From: Eubacterium sp.
Lineage (GTDB): Bacteria > Bacillota > Clostridia > Lachnospirales > Lachnospiraceae
Direction of reading: 5' to 3'
NCBI GenBank assembly: GCA_021769425.1
Contig: JAETSX010000010.1
Location: forward strand, 1-64,000
Length of the DNA: 64,000 nt
Positions 9,020-18,010 of the stretch are shown in pieces. Every line of letters begins with the position of its first letter. The stretch's first letter is position 1. A model generated the notes under the pieces. It saw only the letters and a list, made by a program, of their open reading frames with translations, made no database searches and was not told the origin of the DNA. The translations under genes and the position numbers were made by a program.

Positions 9020-9235
9020 TTTTTTTAATAAACATACCCCAAAATTTTCCAATAATACTTTCCCTGAAGTATAGTCATAAGGTTTCAGAACTGACCTCTC
9101 TTCTCCTTTTTCATTTTAAGAATAAACATACCCTAAAAAATATTTTTCAAAAGTTCAGAGGTATTTAATGACATTCCAGAACCGCCATACCTTCTCCCCT
9201 TTTCTTTTCAACAAATAAACATACCCTAAAATATC
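9020..9235 (-). repeat. Three-copy 93-94 bp leader repeat upstream of the defence-like cassette
   Basis: AATAAACATACCC occurs at 9027, 9121 and 9214, spaced 94 and 93 bp. On the minus strand each copy reads (T)TTTAGGGTATGTTTATT followed by a purine-rich, ribosome-binding-like block (AAGGGGAGAAGG, AAAGGAGAAGAGAGG, AAAGGGAAAAGG) and then diverged sequence. Copies 2 and 3 share AAGTATTATT with the segment just upstream of the cassette ATG. It lies in the 5' leader of the cassette, so a regulatory role is plausible. Confidence 0.75.
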
Positions 9236-9494
9236 CAACAACAGTCCTTAAATTTCTCACATATAGCTCTTGTTACACTACGATGAAATATTATCAGCAT
9301 ATTAAAATCGCTCCAATTCAAAGGAAAGGCTCGAAGTACATCCATAAAACCGAACCCACAGCTTGAAAAAACCCCTCAAGCCCGCATAAAATGGGCATTT
9401 GTACGCCAAAAAGCCTCCTTTCCCGGCAGGGGCTATGCATACATCCATACCACCCAAATAGGGCTACGCAGTGCATCAATGACCCCCAGAAATA
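9236..9494. other. Gap between cassette leader and prfA terminator
   Basis: No convincing gene. The likely promoter of the minus-strand cassette should be here; candidates such as TTGAAT with TATGCT or GATAAT are poorly spaced, so I do not place one. The stretch after the prfA terminator is where AT-rich accessory DNA gives way to core genes. Confidence 0.4.
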
Positions 9495-9531
9495 GGAAAA
9501 GACAGTCGATGAAGCTGTCAAAGACTGTCCT
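9495..9531 (-). terminator. Rho-independent terminator after prfA
   Basis: On the minus strand GGACAGTC and GACTGTC form the stem (9523-9530 and 9501-9507) with a loop that itself contains GACAGCTTCATC, followed by TTTTCC. It lies about 70 bases past the prfA stop and marks the boundary of the core operon. Confidence 0.75.
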
Positions 9532-9597
9532 TTTTCCATATTTATTCAATTCCCGTACTAGCCGGACATCCCCAGAAACCCAGCAAAATCAAGGCTT

Positions 9598-10674
9598 TCA
9601 GGCTTTATCTTCAAAGCTGCTTAGCTTCGCAGCCTGATCGGCTGCAATACACGCATCCACAATCTCCTGAATATCCCCGTTCATCACCTTATCCAGCTTA
9701 TACAGCGTCAGGTTGATTCTGTGATCTGTCACGCGCCCCTGAGGAAAGTTGTAAGTCCTGATTTTCTCCGAACGATCTCCCGTGCCAATCTGGCTCCGTC
9801 TGGCTTCCGCTTCCGCATCATGCTGCTTCTGGCACTCGATGTCATAAAGCTTTGCACGAAGCAAGGCAAACGCCTTATCCTTATTCTGAAGCTGTGACTT
9901 CTCCGTCTGACTGTAAATCACGATTCCCGTGGGATAATGGGTCAGGCGAACCGCAGAATCGGTGGTGTTGACACACTGCCCTCCGTTTCCGGATGCACGC
10001 ATCACGTCAATGCGGATATCTTTTTCATCAATAACCACATCCACTTCTTCTGCCTCCGGCATAACTGCAACAGTAATGGTGGAGGTGTGAATCCGTCCGC
10101 CGGACTCTGTTTCCGGAACCCTCTGTACCCGGTGTACGCCGGACTCGTATTTCATCACGGAATAAGCTCCCTGTCCGGTTATCATAAAAGTGACATTTTT
10201 CATGCCGCCGATGCCGATTTCCTCACACTCCATAGTTTCCACCTTCCAGCGGCGGCCTTCTGCAAAATGCACATACATCCGGTAAATTTCCGCTGCAAAT
10301 AATGCAGCCTCGTCTCCGCCGGCCCCGGCGCGGATTTCCACGATAACGTTTTTATCATCATTTGGATCCTTGGGCAGCAGCAGGATCTTCAGCTTCTTTT
10401 CCAGTTCTTCCACCTTTGCCTTGGAATCATTCAGTTCTTCCTTGGCAAGCTCCCGCATTTCCTCATCGCTTTCCTCTTCCAACATAGCAAGGGAATCCTC
10501 AATATTTTGCTTCGCCTGTTTATATTCCTTGTAAGATTCCACAATAGGTGCAAGATCGCTCTGCTCCTTCATCAATTTGCGGAACCGATTGGTGTCGTTT
10601 GCCACATCCGGTTCACTTAACTGATTCATAATCTCTTCAAAACGAAGAAGGATATCTTCTAATCTGTCAAACAT
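9598..10674 (-). CDS. prfA: Peptide chain release factor 1
   Basis: The 358-residue product recognises UAA and UAG stop codons on the ribosome and triggers peptide release. Start chosen at the ATG at 10674, which has AGAGGAAGAG upstream and gives [14 protein letters not shown], the normal RF1 beginning; the frame stays open 46 codons further but that part is made of tandem-repeat DNA. The RF1-type codon-reading element sits in [14 protein letters not shown] (P-E-T matching the PxT signature), and the catalytic GGQ in [18 protein letters not shown]. It is followed by a terminator and preceded by prmC, the methyltransferase that modifies this GGQ glutamine, the standard pairing. Confidence 0.97.
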   Translation of the reverse strand: MFDRLEDILLRFEEIMNQLSEPDVANDTNRFRKLMKEQSDLAPIVESYKEYKQAKQNIEDSLAMLEEESDEEMRELAKEELNDSKAKVEELEKKLKILLLPKDPNDDKNVIVEIRAGAGGDEAALFAAEIYRMYVHFAEGRRWKVETMECEEIGIGGMKNVTFMITGQGAYSVMKYESGVHRVQRVPETESGGRIHTSTITVAVMPEAEEVDVVIDEKDIRIDVMRASGNGGQCVNTTDSAVRLTHYPTGIVIYSQTEKSQLQNKDKAFALLRAKLYDIECQKQHDAEAEARRSQIGTGDRSEKIRTYNFPQGRVTDHRINLTLYKLDKVMNGDIQEIVDACIAADQAAKLSSFEDKA

Positions 10675-10708
10675 TTTTCTCTTCCTCTCTGTCTGTTTCG
10701 CTGTATCT

Positions 10709-10870
10709 CGATTGCCGCAGGCAGCAGAAACCAGGTAATCTTTGAATTCCGGGTATTGCGTTCCACTTTGCCGCAGACAGATTCCCGCAGACAGCGGGAA
10801 CCAGCTTATCACAAAGTTCCCGGTACCGTGTCCTATCTTGCCGCCGGAAGATTCCCGCAGACAACCCTGT
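10709..10870 (-). repeat. 70-bp tandem duplication at the 3' end of prmC
   Basis: AGATTCCCGCAGAC recurs at 10849 and 10779, with a diverged copy (CGATTGCCGCAGGC) at 10709, 70 bp apart. The copy at 10849 lies in the last codons of prmC; the others are in the prmC-prfA spacer. Seventy is not a multiple of three, so the extra copies are out of frame and follow the stop codon. Confidence 0.85.
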
Positions 10871-11675
10871 CACTTCCTGCAAGATCTTTCACAACCTTCA
10901 CGTTACAAAATCCATGCTTTTCCATCAGAAAAGACACTCTCTTTCCCTGATCATGGCCGATTTCAAAATATAAATATCCGCCGGGCTTTAAAAATTCCCG
11001 GCTCTTCGGTATGATTTTCCGGTAAAACATCAACCCATCTTCCGCCCCGTCCAGAGCTTCCAACGGCTCAAAATTCTTTACTTCCGGCATCAGCTTCCCG
11101 ATTGTTCCCGTGGGAATATAAGGCGGATTGGAAATAATCAGGTCGAATGTTCCGGTAATATTCTGAAATAAATCGCTGCGCACCCAATCCGCTTCCACCT
11201 GATTGTTTCTGGCATTTTCCTTGGCAATCAAAAGGGCCTGTTTGGAAATGTCACTGGCCGTTCCTTTGATTTCTGTTCCCGCATGCTTCAAAAGACTGAT
11301 GATAATGCATCCGGCGCCGGTGCACAAATCCAGCGCTTCCATGCCGGGCTCTAAAATTTTCAGCGCCTCTTCCACCAGCGTTTCCGTGTCCTGACGTGGA
11401 ATCAGCACATGGGAATTTACCTTGAAATTCAATCCCATAAATTCCTGAACTCCGGTAATGTACTGCAAAGGCACACGCTCGCTCCGCTTTTTCAGCAAAA
11501 GCTCATATTCCTGAAATTTTTCCTGTTCCATTTCATCAAAACCATGCATATAATATTCGCTTTTGTCCATTTTGCAGGCATATTCCATCAAATACCAGGC
11601 ATCTAACTGATAGTTCAGTATGCCGGCCTCTTTCAGCAAATTCCTCCCGTAATTCAATGCCCCCTCGAACGTCAT
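10833..11675 (-). CDS. prmC: Peptide chain release factor N5-glutamine methyltransferase
   Basis: The 280-residue enzyme methylates the glutamine of the GGQ motif of RF1 and RF2 using S-adenosylmethionine. Seen: an N-terminal helical substrate-binding part (about 1-85), the SAM-binding motif [11 protein letters not shown] near 115, and the substrate-binding NPPYIP motif typical of PrmC/HemK. It lies directly upstream of prfA, its substrate gene, and its ATG overlaps the DUF1385 stop by four bases (ATGA), so translation is coupled. Its last codons are the origin of a 70-bp tandem duplication. Confidence 0.96.
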   Translation of the reverse strand: MTFEGALNYGRNLLKEAGILNYQLDAWYLMEYACKMDKSEYYMHGFDEMEQEKFQEYELLLKKRSERVPLQYITGVQEFMGLNFKVNSHVLIPRQDTETLVEEALKILEPGMEALDLCTGAGCIIISLLKHAGTEIKGTASDISKQALLIAKENARNNQVEADWVRSDLFQNITGTFDLIISNPPYIPTGTIGKLMPEVKNFEPLEALDGAEDGLMFYRKIIPKSREFLKPGGYLYFEIGHDQGKRVSFLMEKHGFCNVKVVKDLAGSDRVVCGNLPAAR

Positions 11676-12583
11676 AATTTTTTCTCCCTTAAGGTATTTA
11701 CATAGGTCCTCCAGTCAAAAACCGCTTCCACAGAGGCAATTCCCACTTCTATCATCTCTTCATCCGGCTCTTTGGTGGTTAATTTCTGCATCCACAATCC
11801 CGGCTTGCTTAAAGCATTCACCAGAGGATTGTCGCTTCTCCCCGCCAGCCGGATAAATTCATAAGAAATCCCAGCCACCAGAGGTACAATGGCAAGCCGC
11901 AGCGTCAGCCTAAGGATTCTGGAATCCACTCGAATAAACATGGTGGCGATAATTGTAAGAATCACAACCACAAACAAAAAACTTGTTCCGCAGCGTTTGT
12001 GCTCTCTGGAGCTTTTCTTCACATTCTCCACCGTCAAATCCATGCCGTGCTCAATACAATTGATGCATTTGTGCTCTGCGCCGTGATACATAAACACCCG
12101 TTTAATGTCCTCCATCCGTGAAATAAGCAGAATATATCCTAAAAATATCAGAAGCCTTAAGATTCCTTCAATGAGAATCACCGCCGTCTCGGATGCTATC
12201 AACTTCTGAAACAGCAGCGACATATAAAATGGAAATACCATAAAAATTGCCACTGCAAGCACAACAGACAGGCAGATTGTAATTCCGATTTCCGCCTTTT
12301 CCTTCTTCTGGTTCCGTTCTTCTTTTCCCGGTTCTTCCTCTTCAAAAAAGGAAGCAGAAAAGGTCAGACAGGACATTCCGAGTATCATGGATTCTATGAA
12401 GTTGATAACTCCTCTTACAAAAACCAGATTCCGAACCGTCTCATTCTTACAGATTCCGCCGTATTCCCTCTTCTCTACTACGATTTCATGATCCGGCTTA
12501 CGGACTGCAACGGCATAACTCTCTGCGTTTTTCATCATTACGCCTTCCATCACAGCCTGTCCGCCAATTCCAGAGTATGCCAA
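11672..12583 (-). CDS. DUF1385 family membrane protein (YqhQ-like)
   Basis: A 303-residue integral membrane protein of unknown biochemical role, widely conserved in Firmicutes. Start is a TTG at 12583 with AAAGGAGAG upstream, giving the family hallmark opening MAYSGIGGQAVMEGVMM. Several hydrophobic segments follow, around residues 55-75, 100-125, 135-160 and 200-240, and the conserved YHGAEHKCINCIEHG block sits near 165-182. It precedes prmC with a four-base overlap. The neighbour relation with prmC/prfA is conserved in Lachnospiraceae, but I can infer no function from it. Confidence 0.93.
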   Translation of the reverse strand: MAYSGIGGQAVMEGVMMKNAESYAVAVRKPDHEIVVEKREYGGICKNETVRNLVFVRGVINFIESMILGMSCLTFSASFFEEEEPGKEERNQKKEKAEIGITICLSVVLAVAIFMVFPFYMSLLFQKLIASETAVILIEGILRLLIFLGYILLISRMEDIKRVFMYHGAEHKCINCIEHGMDLTVENVKKSSREHKRCGTSFLFVVVILTIIATMFIRVDSRILRLTLRLAIVPLVAGISYEFIRLAGRSDNPLVNALSKPGLWMQKLTTKEPDEEMIEVGIASVEAVFDWRTYVNTLREKKL

Positions 12584-12681
12584 TCTTTTCTCTCCTTTCA
12601 GGTGCAGCGCTGCCCAAATATCCTGCCGCCAGCGTCTGCTGTTTCCTGTTGAATTGCTGCAGGACTGTACCGCTCATAATA

Positions 12682-12717
12682 GAAAAATAGAGGATGTCCA
12701 AGAAAAAAGACATCCTC
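12682..12717 (-). terminator. Rho-independent terminator after rpmE
   Basis: On the minus strand GAGGATGTC pairs with GACATCCTC around a T-rich loop (12709-12717 with 12690-12698), followed by TATTTTTCT. It separates rpmE from the DUF1385-prmC-prfA transcript. Confidence 0.88.
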
Positions 12718-12761
12718 CCTTTGCTGCATATCCTAATCATTCACGGAGCCTGCAAGTGATA

Positions 12762-12968
12762 TTACTGATTATTTATGCCATACTTCTTATTGAACTTATC
12801 AATACGTCCGCGAGCCTGGGCAGCCTTCTGCTGTCCGGTATAGAACGGATGGCATTTGGAACAGATTTCCACATGAATATCTTTCTTGGTTGACCCTGTA
12901 ACAAAAGTATTTCCGCAGTTGCATGTTACAGTTGCCTGATAATAATCTGGATGGATTCCTTCTCTCAT
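12762..12968 (-). CDS. rpmE: Large ribosomal subunit protein bL31
   Basis: The 68-residue protein [16 protein letters not shown]... binds the 50S subunit at the central protuberance and helps bridge to 30S. It is the zinc-binding type: cysteines in TCNCGN (16 and 18) and CSKCHPFY (36 and 39). Zinc-type L31 usually has a zinc-independent paralogue that replaces it when zinc is scarce; none is in this window. It has its own promoter and terminator, so it is a single-gene unit. Confidence 0.97.
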   Translation of the reverse strand: MREGIHPDYYQATVTCNCGNTFVTGSTKKDIHVEICSKCHPFYTGQQKAAQARGRIDKFNKKYGINNQ

Positions 12969-13044
12969 GATTTCACCTCTTCACACTGTATTTTAAATCT
13001 TATCTGATTTTCCAAAATTATGCTGCATACACAACAGCTTTATT

Positions 13045-13073
13045 AGCATAGCATACTTTTCTCATATATGCAA
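13045..13073 (-). promoter_or_regulatory. Predicted sigma-70 type promoter of rpmE
   Basis: On the minus strand TTGCAT (13068-13073) and TATGCT (13045-13050) are 17 bases apart, about 75-80 bases upstream of the rpmE start. No zinc-regulator box is obvious. Confidence 0.55.
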
Positions 13074-13089
13074 GTTGTTTTACGAAATT

Positions 13090-14823
13090 TTAGGAAAGTT
13101 TTGTCTTTTTTATCATCTGGCAGAACTCCCGGTTGCTGTTGGTACGCACAAACAGATTCAAAATCGTCTCCACAGCCTCATCTGTTTTCATGCCGTTGAT
13201 GGCCCGGCGCATAACCTCTACCGCTTCCTGCTCTTCCCGGTTCAGCAGCAGATCTTCCCTCCGGGTTCCGGAGCCGGTAATATCCACTGCCGGGAAAATC
13301 CTCCGCTCGGAAAGCTTGCGGTCTAAAATCAGCTCCATATTGCCGGTTCCCTTAAATTCTTCATAGATAACATCATCCATACGGCTGCCGGTATCCACTA
13401 ACGCAGTGGCAAGAATCGTAATACTGCCTCCCTCACGCATGTTGCGGGCTGCGCCAAAGAACCGCTTCGGCATATGTAACGCCGCCGGATCAATACCGCC
13501 GGATAACGTTCTTCCGCTGGGAGGGACAATCAGATTGTACGCCCTGGCCAGACGGGTAATGCTGTCTAAAAGGATCATCACATCTTTTCCATGCTCTACC
13601 AGACGCCTTGCCCGTTCAATTACCATCTCCGATACACGTTTGTGATGTTCCGGAAGCTCATCAAAGGTAGAGTAAATCACTTCCACATTCCTTCCTTCAA
13701 TTGCTTCTTTGATATCCGTCACTTCCTCGGGACGTTCATCGATCAAAAGAATAATTAAATGCATCTCCGGATTATTTCTGGTAACTGCCTTTGCCACCTG
13801 TTTCAAAAGCGTGGTCTTTCCTGCCTTGGGCTGTGATACAATCATTCCGCGCTGCCCTTTTCCAATTGGCGATACAATGTCCATAATCCGCATGGCTACC
13901 GCTGTCCGATCTGTTTCCAGCCGGATTCTCTCATTGGGAAAAATCGGGGTCAGATCTTCAAAATTCGGGCGTTTCAAGATCTCGGAAGGATGGTTTCCGT
14001 TGATGCTCTTAATGTACAAAAGTGCGCTGAACTTCTCCTGCTGGGTCTTCACTCTTGTATTTCCATGAATAATATCGCCTGTTTTCAGGCCGAATTTACG
14101 AATTTGGGAAGGGGATACATAGACGTCATGATCCCCCGGAAGATAGTTCTCACAGCGGATAAATCCATATCCATCCGGCATGACTTCCAGAATTCCGTGG
14201 GCGCTGACCCCGCTGTCCAGCTCCGGATTGTCTATCTCGATACCGTCTGCCGTGATAATCCGGTTAGGCTTACGCTCCTGATTCTGCGTTCTGCGTTCCT
14301 CTCTCCTGTCTTCCTGCCCCTGTATCTTCTGTTCCTCTTTTCTGCCTTCTGCCGGCTGGATTCTCCGTTCCTCACGTCCGCCCTCTGCCGGCTGCGCTTT
14401 CCGCTCCTCACGTCCGCCCTCTGCCGGCTGCGCTTTCCGCTCCTCACGTCCGCCCTCCGCCGGCTGCGCTTTCCGCTCCTCACGTCCGCCCTCCGCCGGC
14501 TGCGCTTTCCGCTCCTCACGTCCGCCCTCTGTCGGCTGCGCTTTCCGCTCCTCACGTCCGCCCTCTGCCGGCTGGATTCTCCGTTCTTCTTCTGAATTCT
14601 GTACTTTCCGTTCTTCCCGTCTGTCTTCTGCAGGCTGCACTTTCCGGCCCTCTGCCGGCTGGGTCTGCTTTTCTTCATTTTCTCCGCCGGAAGATTTCTC
14701 GTCCTCCTGAAGCATCAATTCTACCAGTTCACGTTTCTTCAATCCGGAAAGATGCTTTAATCCCCTCGCTTTTGCTACTTCTCTTAACACAGTTACTGAT
14801 AAACTCTCATACTTTTCTCTCAT
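13090..14823 (-). CDS. rho: Transcription termination factor Rho with repeat-rich N-terminal insert
   Basis: The 577-residue RNA-dependent ATPase ends transcription by translocating along RNA. The start has AAAAGGAGAAAG upstream. Order: Rho N-terminal helical domain (about 1-45, [20 protein letters not shown]), a low-complexity insert (about 45-185) of [12 protein letters not shown] repeats, the cold-shock-like RNA-binding domain ([15 protein letters not shown]), then the ATPase with Walker [12 protein letters not shown] and Walker [15 protein letters not shown]. Inserts between N-terminal and RNA-binding domains are common in Rho of Gram-positive bacteria with large genomes, but this one is built of nearly perfect 36-bp repeats. 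Confidence 0.96.
   Translation of the reverse strand: MREKYESLSVTVLREVAKARGLKHLSGLKKRELVELMLQEDEKSSGGENEEKQTQPAEGRKVQPAEDRREERKVQNSEEERRIQPAEGGREERKAQPTEGGREERKAQPAEGGREERKAQPAEGGREERKAQPAEGGREERKAQPAEGGREERRIQPAEGRKEEQKIQGQEDRREERRTQNQERKPNRIITADGIEIDNPELDSGVSAHGILEVMPDGYGFIRCENYLPGDHDVYVSPSQIRKFGLKTGDIIHGNTRVKTQQEKFSALLYIKSINGNHPSEILKRPNFEDLTPIFPNERIRLETDRTAVAMRIMDIVSPIGKGQRGMIVSQPKAGKTTLLKQVAKAVTRNNPEMHLIILLIDERPEEVTDIKEAIEGRNVEVIYSTFDELPEHHKRVSEMVIERARRLVEHGKDVMILLDSITRLARAYNLIVPPSGRTLSGGIDPAALHMPKRFFGAARNMREGGSITILATALVDTGSRMDDVIYEEFKGTGNMELILDRKLSERRIFPAVDITGSGTRREDLLLNREEQEAVEVMRRAINGMKTDEAVETILNLFVRTNSNREFCQMIKKTKLS
14350..14590 (-). repeat. 36-bp in-frame repeat in rho, six or so copies
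   Basis: A 12-residue unit, [12 protein letters not shown], is repeated five to six times with few differences; the DNA unit contains TCCGCCCTCTGCCGGCTGCG on the plus strand at 36-bp spacing. Diverged copies extend either side. Being in frame and near identical, it should vary in copy number between strains. Confidence 0.9.
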
Positions 14824-15124
14824 TTCTTTCTCCTTTTGACTGCCATTTTCGGGAATCTCTGTCAGATCAGACTATGATTTTAACTGCTGTTTCTTATCAG
14901 CAGCAAATGATATACAGAAATTTCAATGAATTTCATTATACACTATCTTTTTGTAAATAGGAAGTACTTTTTTCCTTGATTTGTATTTTTTTTCATGATA
15001 TCCTTTAAAGAGTGATTGTTCATACTGCAGCGGATTCGCTATATTTGGACACGGATGAAAATACAGGAGCGTTCTCTGCAGTACGAATAAGGAATCATTT
15101 TTAATTAAAAAGGAGCGATTCAGT
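14824..15124. promoter_or_regulatory. Divergent control region of rho and malic enzyme
   Basis: On the minus strand TATAAT (14935-14940) lies about 110 bases upstream of rho; the best -35 at normal spacing is a weak TTCCTA. The rho leader then holds a small CTGCTG/CAGCAG stem (about 14884-14904). For malic enzyme I see the ribosome binding site AAAAGGAGCG at 15109-15118 but no clear promoter. Confidence 0.4.
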
Positions 15125-16279
15125 ATGACAACCAGCGAAAAAGCAATCTTTCTACATAAAGAATGGAACGGCAAGATTGAGACTACTGCCAAATCCCCGG
15201 TCAAAAACAGGGAAGACCTTTCCATTGCCTATACCCCAGGCGTGGCGGAACCCTGCAAACTGATTGCCGAAAATCCCGGCGATGCCTATCTGTATACTAT
15301 GAAAGCCAACACGGTAGCCGTTGTTTCCGACGGCAGCGCTGTGCTGGGGCTTGGAAATATCGGCCCTTATGCCGCCATGCCTGTGATGGAAGGCAAATGC
15401 GTCCTGTTTAAAGAATTCGGCGGCGTCAATGCCGTCCCTATCTGCCTGGACACCCAGGATACGGAAGAAATCATCAAAACAGTCACTTACATGGCTCCCG
15501 GCTTCGGCGGCATCAACCTGGAGGATATCTCCGCCCCCCGCTGCTTTGAAATTGAAGAACGGCTGAAAGAGACTTTGCCTATTCCGGTGTTCCATGATGA
15601 CCAGCACGGAACTGCCATTGTGGTGCTGGCCGGCATTATCAATGCCTTAAAGGTCACCGGGAAAGAAAAAGAACACTGCCGGGTAGTGGTAAACGGCGCA
15701 GGTTCCGCCGGAATCGCCATCACCCGCCTGCTGCTGACCTGGGGATTTCCCCGCATTACCATGTGTGACCGTCAGGGAATTCTCCACAAAAATTATCCGG
15801 GCCTTAACTGGATGCAGAAAAAAATGACCGAGGTTACAAATCTGGAACAGCAGACCGGAACTTTAGCGGACGCTTTAACAGGCGCAGACATTTTTATAGG
15901 CGTTTCTGCCCCGGGTATTGTAACTTCTGAAATGGTTTCTTCTATGAATAAGGATGCTATCTTGTTTGCCATGGCAAATCCTGTTCCGGAAATCATGCCG
16001 GACATCGCCAAAGCAGCCGGCGCAAAAATAGTGGGCACCGGACGCAGCGATTTTCCCAATCAAATCAATAATGTAGTGGCTTTTCCGGGGATTTTCAAAG
16101 GCGCATTGGAGGGAAGAGCTTCCCAAATCACCGAGGAAATGAAACTGGCAGCCGCAGAAGCCATTGCCGGCCTTGTATCCGAGGAACAGCTCAGCGCAGA
16201 TTTCATTATGCCGGAAGCTTTTGACCCAAGAGTGGCGCAGGCGGTAAGCCATGCGGTAAAATCCCATATTTCCAGGTAA
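15125..16279 (+). CDS. NAD(P)-dependent malic enzyme
   Basis: The 384-residue short bacterial form decarboxylates malate to pyruvate with reduction of NAD(P). AAGGAGCG precedes the ATG. Seen: the malic enzyme N-terminal domain with SIAYTPGVAEPC and the KANTVAVVSDGSAVLGLGNIGP signature, the metal-binding HDDQHGTA, and the dinucleotide fold VVNGAGSAGIA. The length is normal for the form lacking a phosphotransacetylase tail. The next gene begins five bases after its stop, so the two are probably cotranscribed. Confidence 0.95.
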   Translation: MTTSEKAIFLHKEWNGKIETTAKSPVKNREDLSIAYTPGVAEPCKLIAENPGDAYLYTMKANTVAVVSDGSAVLGLGNIGPYAAMPVMEGKCVLFKEFGGVNAVPICLDTQDTEEIIKTVTYMAPGFGGINLEDISAPRCFEIEERLKETLPIPVFHDDQHGTAIVVLAGIINALKVTGKEKEHCRVVVNGAGSAGIAITRLLLTWGFPRITMCDRQGILHKNYPGLNWMQKKMTEVTNLEQQTGTLADALTGADIFIGVSAPGIVTSEMVSSMNKDAILFAMANPVPEIMPDIAKAAGAKIVGTGRSDFPNQINNVVAFPGIFKGALEGRASQITEEMKLAAAEAIAGLVSEEQLSADFIMPEAFDPRVAQAVSHAVKSHISR

Positions 16280-16284
16280 CCCCG

Positions 16285-17307
16285 ATGTTTTGGAATGACA
16301 AACGATATTACTCTGTGGATTATTACCTGAAACAGACTTTCGGGGAAAAAGTCTACCGCCTGTCCTTAAACGGCGGTATGACCTGCCCCAACCGGGACGG
16401 CTCTGTCGGCAGCAGGGGGTGCATTTTCTGCAGCGCCAAAGGTAGCGGCGATTTTTCCCAGTCCTCTCATCTTACGGTTATGCAGCAATTATCCTCTGCC
16501 AAGCAGCAGATTCAGGAAAAACGGAACTGCCGGAAATTTATCGCTTATTTCCAGGCATACACCAACACCTATGCCCCCATTGAGGTTTTGCGAAAGCTGT
16601 TTTGGGAAGCCATCTCAGATCCGGACGTGGTAATCCTGTCCATTGCCACCCGGCCGGACTGCCTGTCAGAAGAGGTTTTATCACTGCTGGACGAACTGAA
16701 TCAATGCAAGCCGGTCTGGATTGAATTGGGACTGCAGACCATACACCCCAAAACCAGCCGGTTCATCCGCAGCGGATTTACACTGGAATGTTTCCACCAG
16801 GCAGTGGCAGATTTAACCAGACGGCGGATTTCTGTCATCGTCCATGTGATACTGGGACTGCCCGGTGAAACGCCGCAGCAGATGTTAGAGACGGTTTCAC
16901 ATGTAGGCCGTCTGCCTGTTTTCGGCATAAAGCTGCAGCTGCTCCATGTATTATCTGACACAGATTTGGGCGCATTGTATCAAAAGCGGCCCTTTCCTCT
17001 TTTTTCCATGGAGGAATATTGCGAGCTGATTGGAGACTGTCTGGAAATCCTGCCAAAAACCATTACCATCCACCGGCTTACCGGAGACGGCCCTAAGCAA
17101 CTGCTGCTGGCCCCTCTTTGGAGCAGCGCAAAAAGAACTGTCCTAAATCAGATTCAGAAAACCCTGAAAGACCGGGATACCTGGCAGGGAAAATATTATA
17201 TTCCAGACGAAAACGCCTGTTCACTGCATCCGAATTCATTCAGTGACATCCGGCGCAATGTCTGCATAAGGAGTGAAAAAAATGGCGGAAGCCCTGACCC
17301 AATATAA
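16285..17307 (+). CDS. TIGR01212 family radical SAM protein (YhcC-like)
   Basis: A 340-residue radical SAM protein of unknown substrate. The iron-sulfur cysteines are C34, C46 and C49 (CPNRDGSVGSRGCIFC), a wider first spacing than the classic CxxxCxxC and typical of this Elp3-related family. It continues with AYFQAYTNTYAPIEVL, ATRPDCLSEEVL and ELGLQTIHPKT, all family signatures. No strong ribosome binding site is visible, and it starts five bases after malic enzyme, so it may rely on coupling. Its 3' end overlaps the start of the DUF4364 gene by 26 bases. Confidence 0.93.
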   Translation: MFWNDKRYYSVDYYLKQTFGEKVYRLSLNGGMTCPNRDGSVGSRGCIFCSAKGSGDFSQSSHLTVMQQLSSAKQQIQEKRNCRKFIAYFQAYTNTYAPIEVLRKLFWEAISDPDVVILSIATRPDCLSEEVLSLLDELNQCKPVWIELGLQTIHPKTSRFIRSGFTLECFHQAVADLTRRRISVIVHVILGLPGETPQQMLETVSHVGRLPVFGIKLQLLHVLSDTDLGALYQKRPFPLFSMEEYCELIGDCLEILPKTITIHRLTGDGPKQLLLAPLWSSAKRTVLNQIQKTLKDRDTWQGKYYIPDENACSLHPNSFSDIRRNVCIRSEKNGGSPDPI

Positions 17308-17797
17308 ATTAATTGTATTGTATATGTTAGATCATGTGGATTTTCCATTGACCAACACCCAGATTTCCAATTTTGTACTGGAAAAAGAATATACGACTTA
17401 CTTTAACATTCAGCAGGCCATCAGTGAATTAATTGATGCGGAACTGATTCGAACAGAGTCCACCCACAACAACACCTGTTATTACATTATGCCCGCCGGA
17501 AGGGAAACTCTGTCCTATTTTCCCGACAAAATATCTGCAGCCATCAAATCAGATGTTCTGACCTATTTTGAGGAAAATAGGATAAAACTGAAACAGGAAA
17601 CCTCCGTAATTGCAGATTATTACAAAACCACTTCTCAGGAATATGCCGTACGGTGCCAAATCAAAGAAAAGGAACGTTCTCTGATTGACTTAACTATCAC
17701 AGTTCGGGCAAAGGAACAAGCGGAAGCCATCTGTGCCAACTGGAAAAAACAGAACGAAGAAGTATATGGATATCTGATGGATTTGCTGATGAACTAA
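17282..17797 (+). CDS. DUF4364 family protein, winged-helix-like
   Basis: A 171-residue cytoplasmic protein common in Clostridia. I chose the ATG at 17282 because AAGGAG lies eight bases upstream; an in-frame GTG nine bases earlier overlaps that site. Residues about 5-75 (LIVLYMLDHVDFPLTNTQIS, then NIQQAISELIDAELI) look like a winged-helix fold, so a transcription regulator role is possible. The start sits inside the end of the radical SAM gene. No operator site is evident. Confidence 0.9.
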   Translation: MAEALTQYKLIVLYMLDHVDFPLTNTQISNFVLEKEYTTYFNIQQAISELIDAELIRTESTHNNTCYYIMPAGRETLSYFPDKISAAIKSDVLTYFEENRIKLKQETSVIADYYKTTSQEYAVRCQIKEKERSLIDLTITVRAKEQAEAICANWKKQNEEVYGYLMDLLMN

Positions 17798-17876
17798 CCG
17801 CCGGAGTAATATATTTGATAACGGGCAAGAACCTGCCGGATTGCCATGCAAAAACCTTTCCAGAGCCAGACAAACT

Positions 17877-17972
17877 GGGCTGTTGCAAAAAGCTGTTATA
17901 TACAAAATATGGTATTCAAGACTCAAAAATCCCATCCATATATTGTGTATAAGCTGCATTTTGCAACAGCCC
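17877..17972. mobile_element. 96-bp palindromic MITE-like element
   Basis: GGGCTGTTGCAAAA at 17877 and TTTTGCAACAGCCC at 17972 are perfect inverted ends, and pairing continues inward imperfectly (TATACAAAATATGG against CCATATATTGTGTATA) to a ~24-base centre. The ends resemble IS terminal repeats of the GGnnCTGTTGCAAA type. There is no room for a transposase and no clear target duplication. It lies between convergent genes and may act as a bidirectional terminator. Confidence 0.7.
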
Positions 17973-18010
17973 CATCACTTAATCTGCAAAACAAAAGTCA
18001 CAGCTTCTGT

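Noticed and set aside
9318-9539. Minus-strand 73-residue frame
   Set aside because: It overlaps the prfA terminator, has no convincing start site and a composition unlike a protein.
14232-14678. Repeat-rich 148-residue frame
   Set aside because: It is the out-of-frame reading of the Rho insert repeats.
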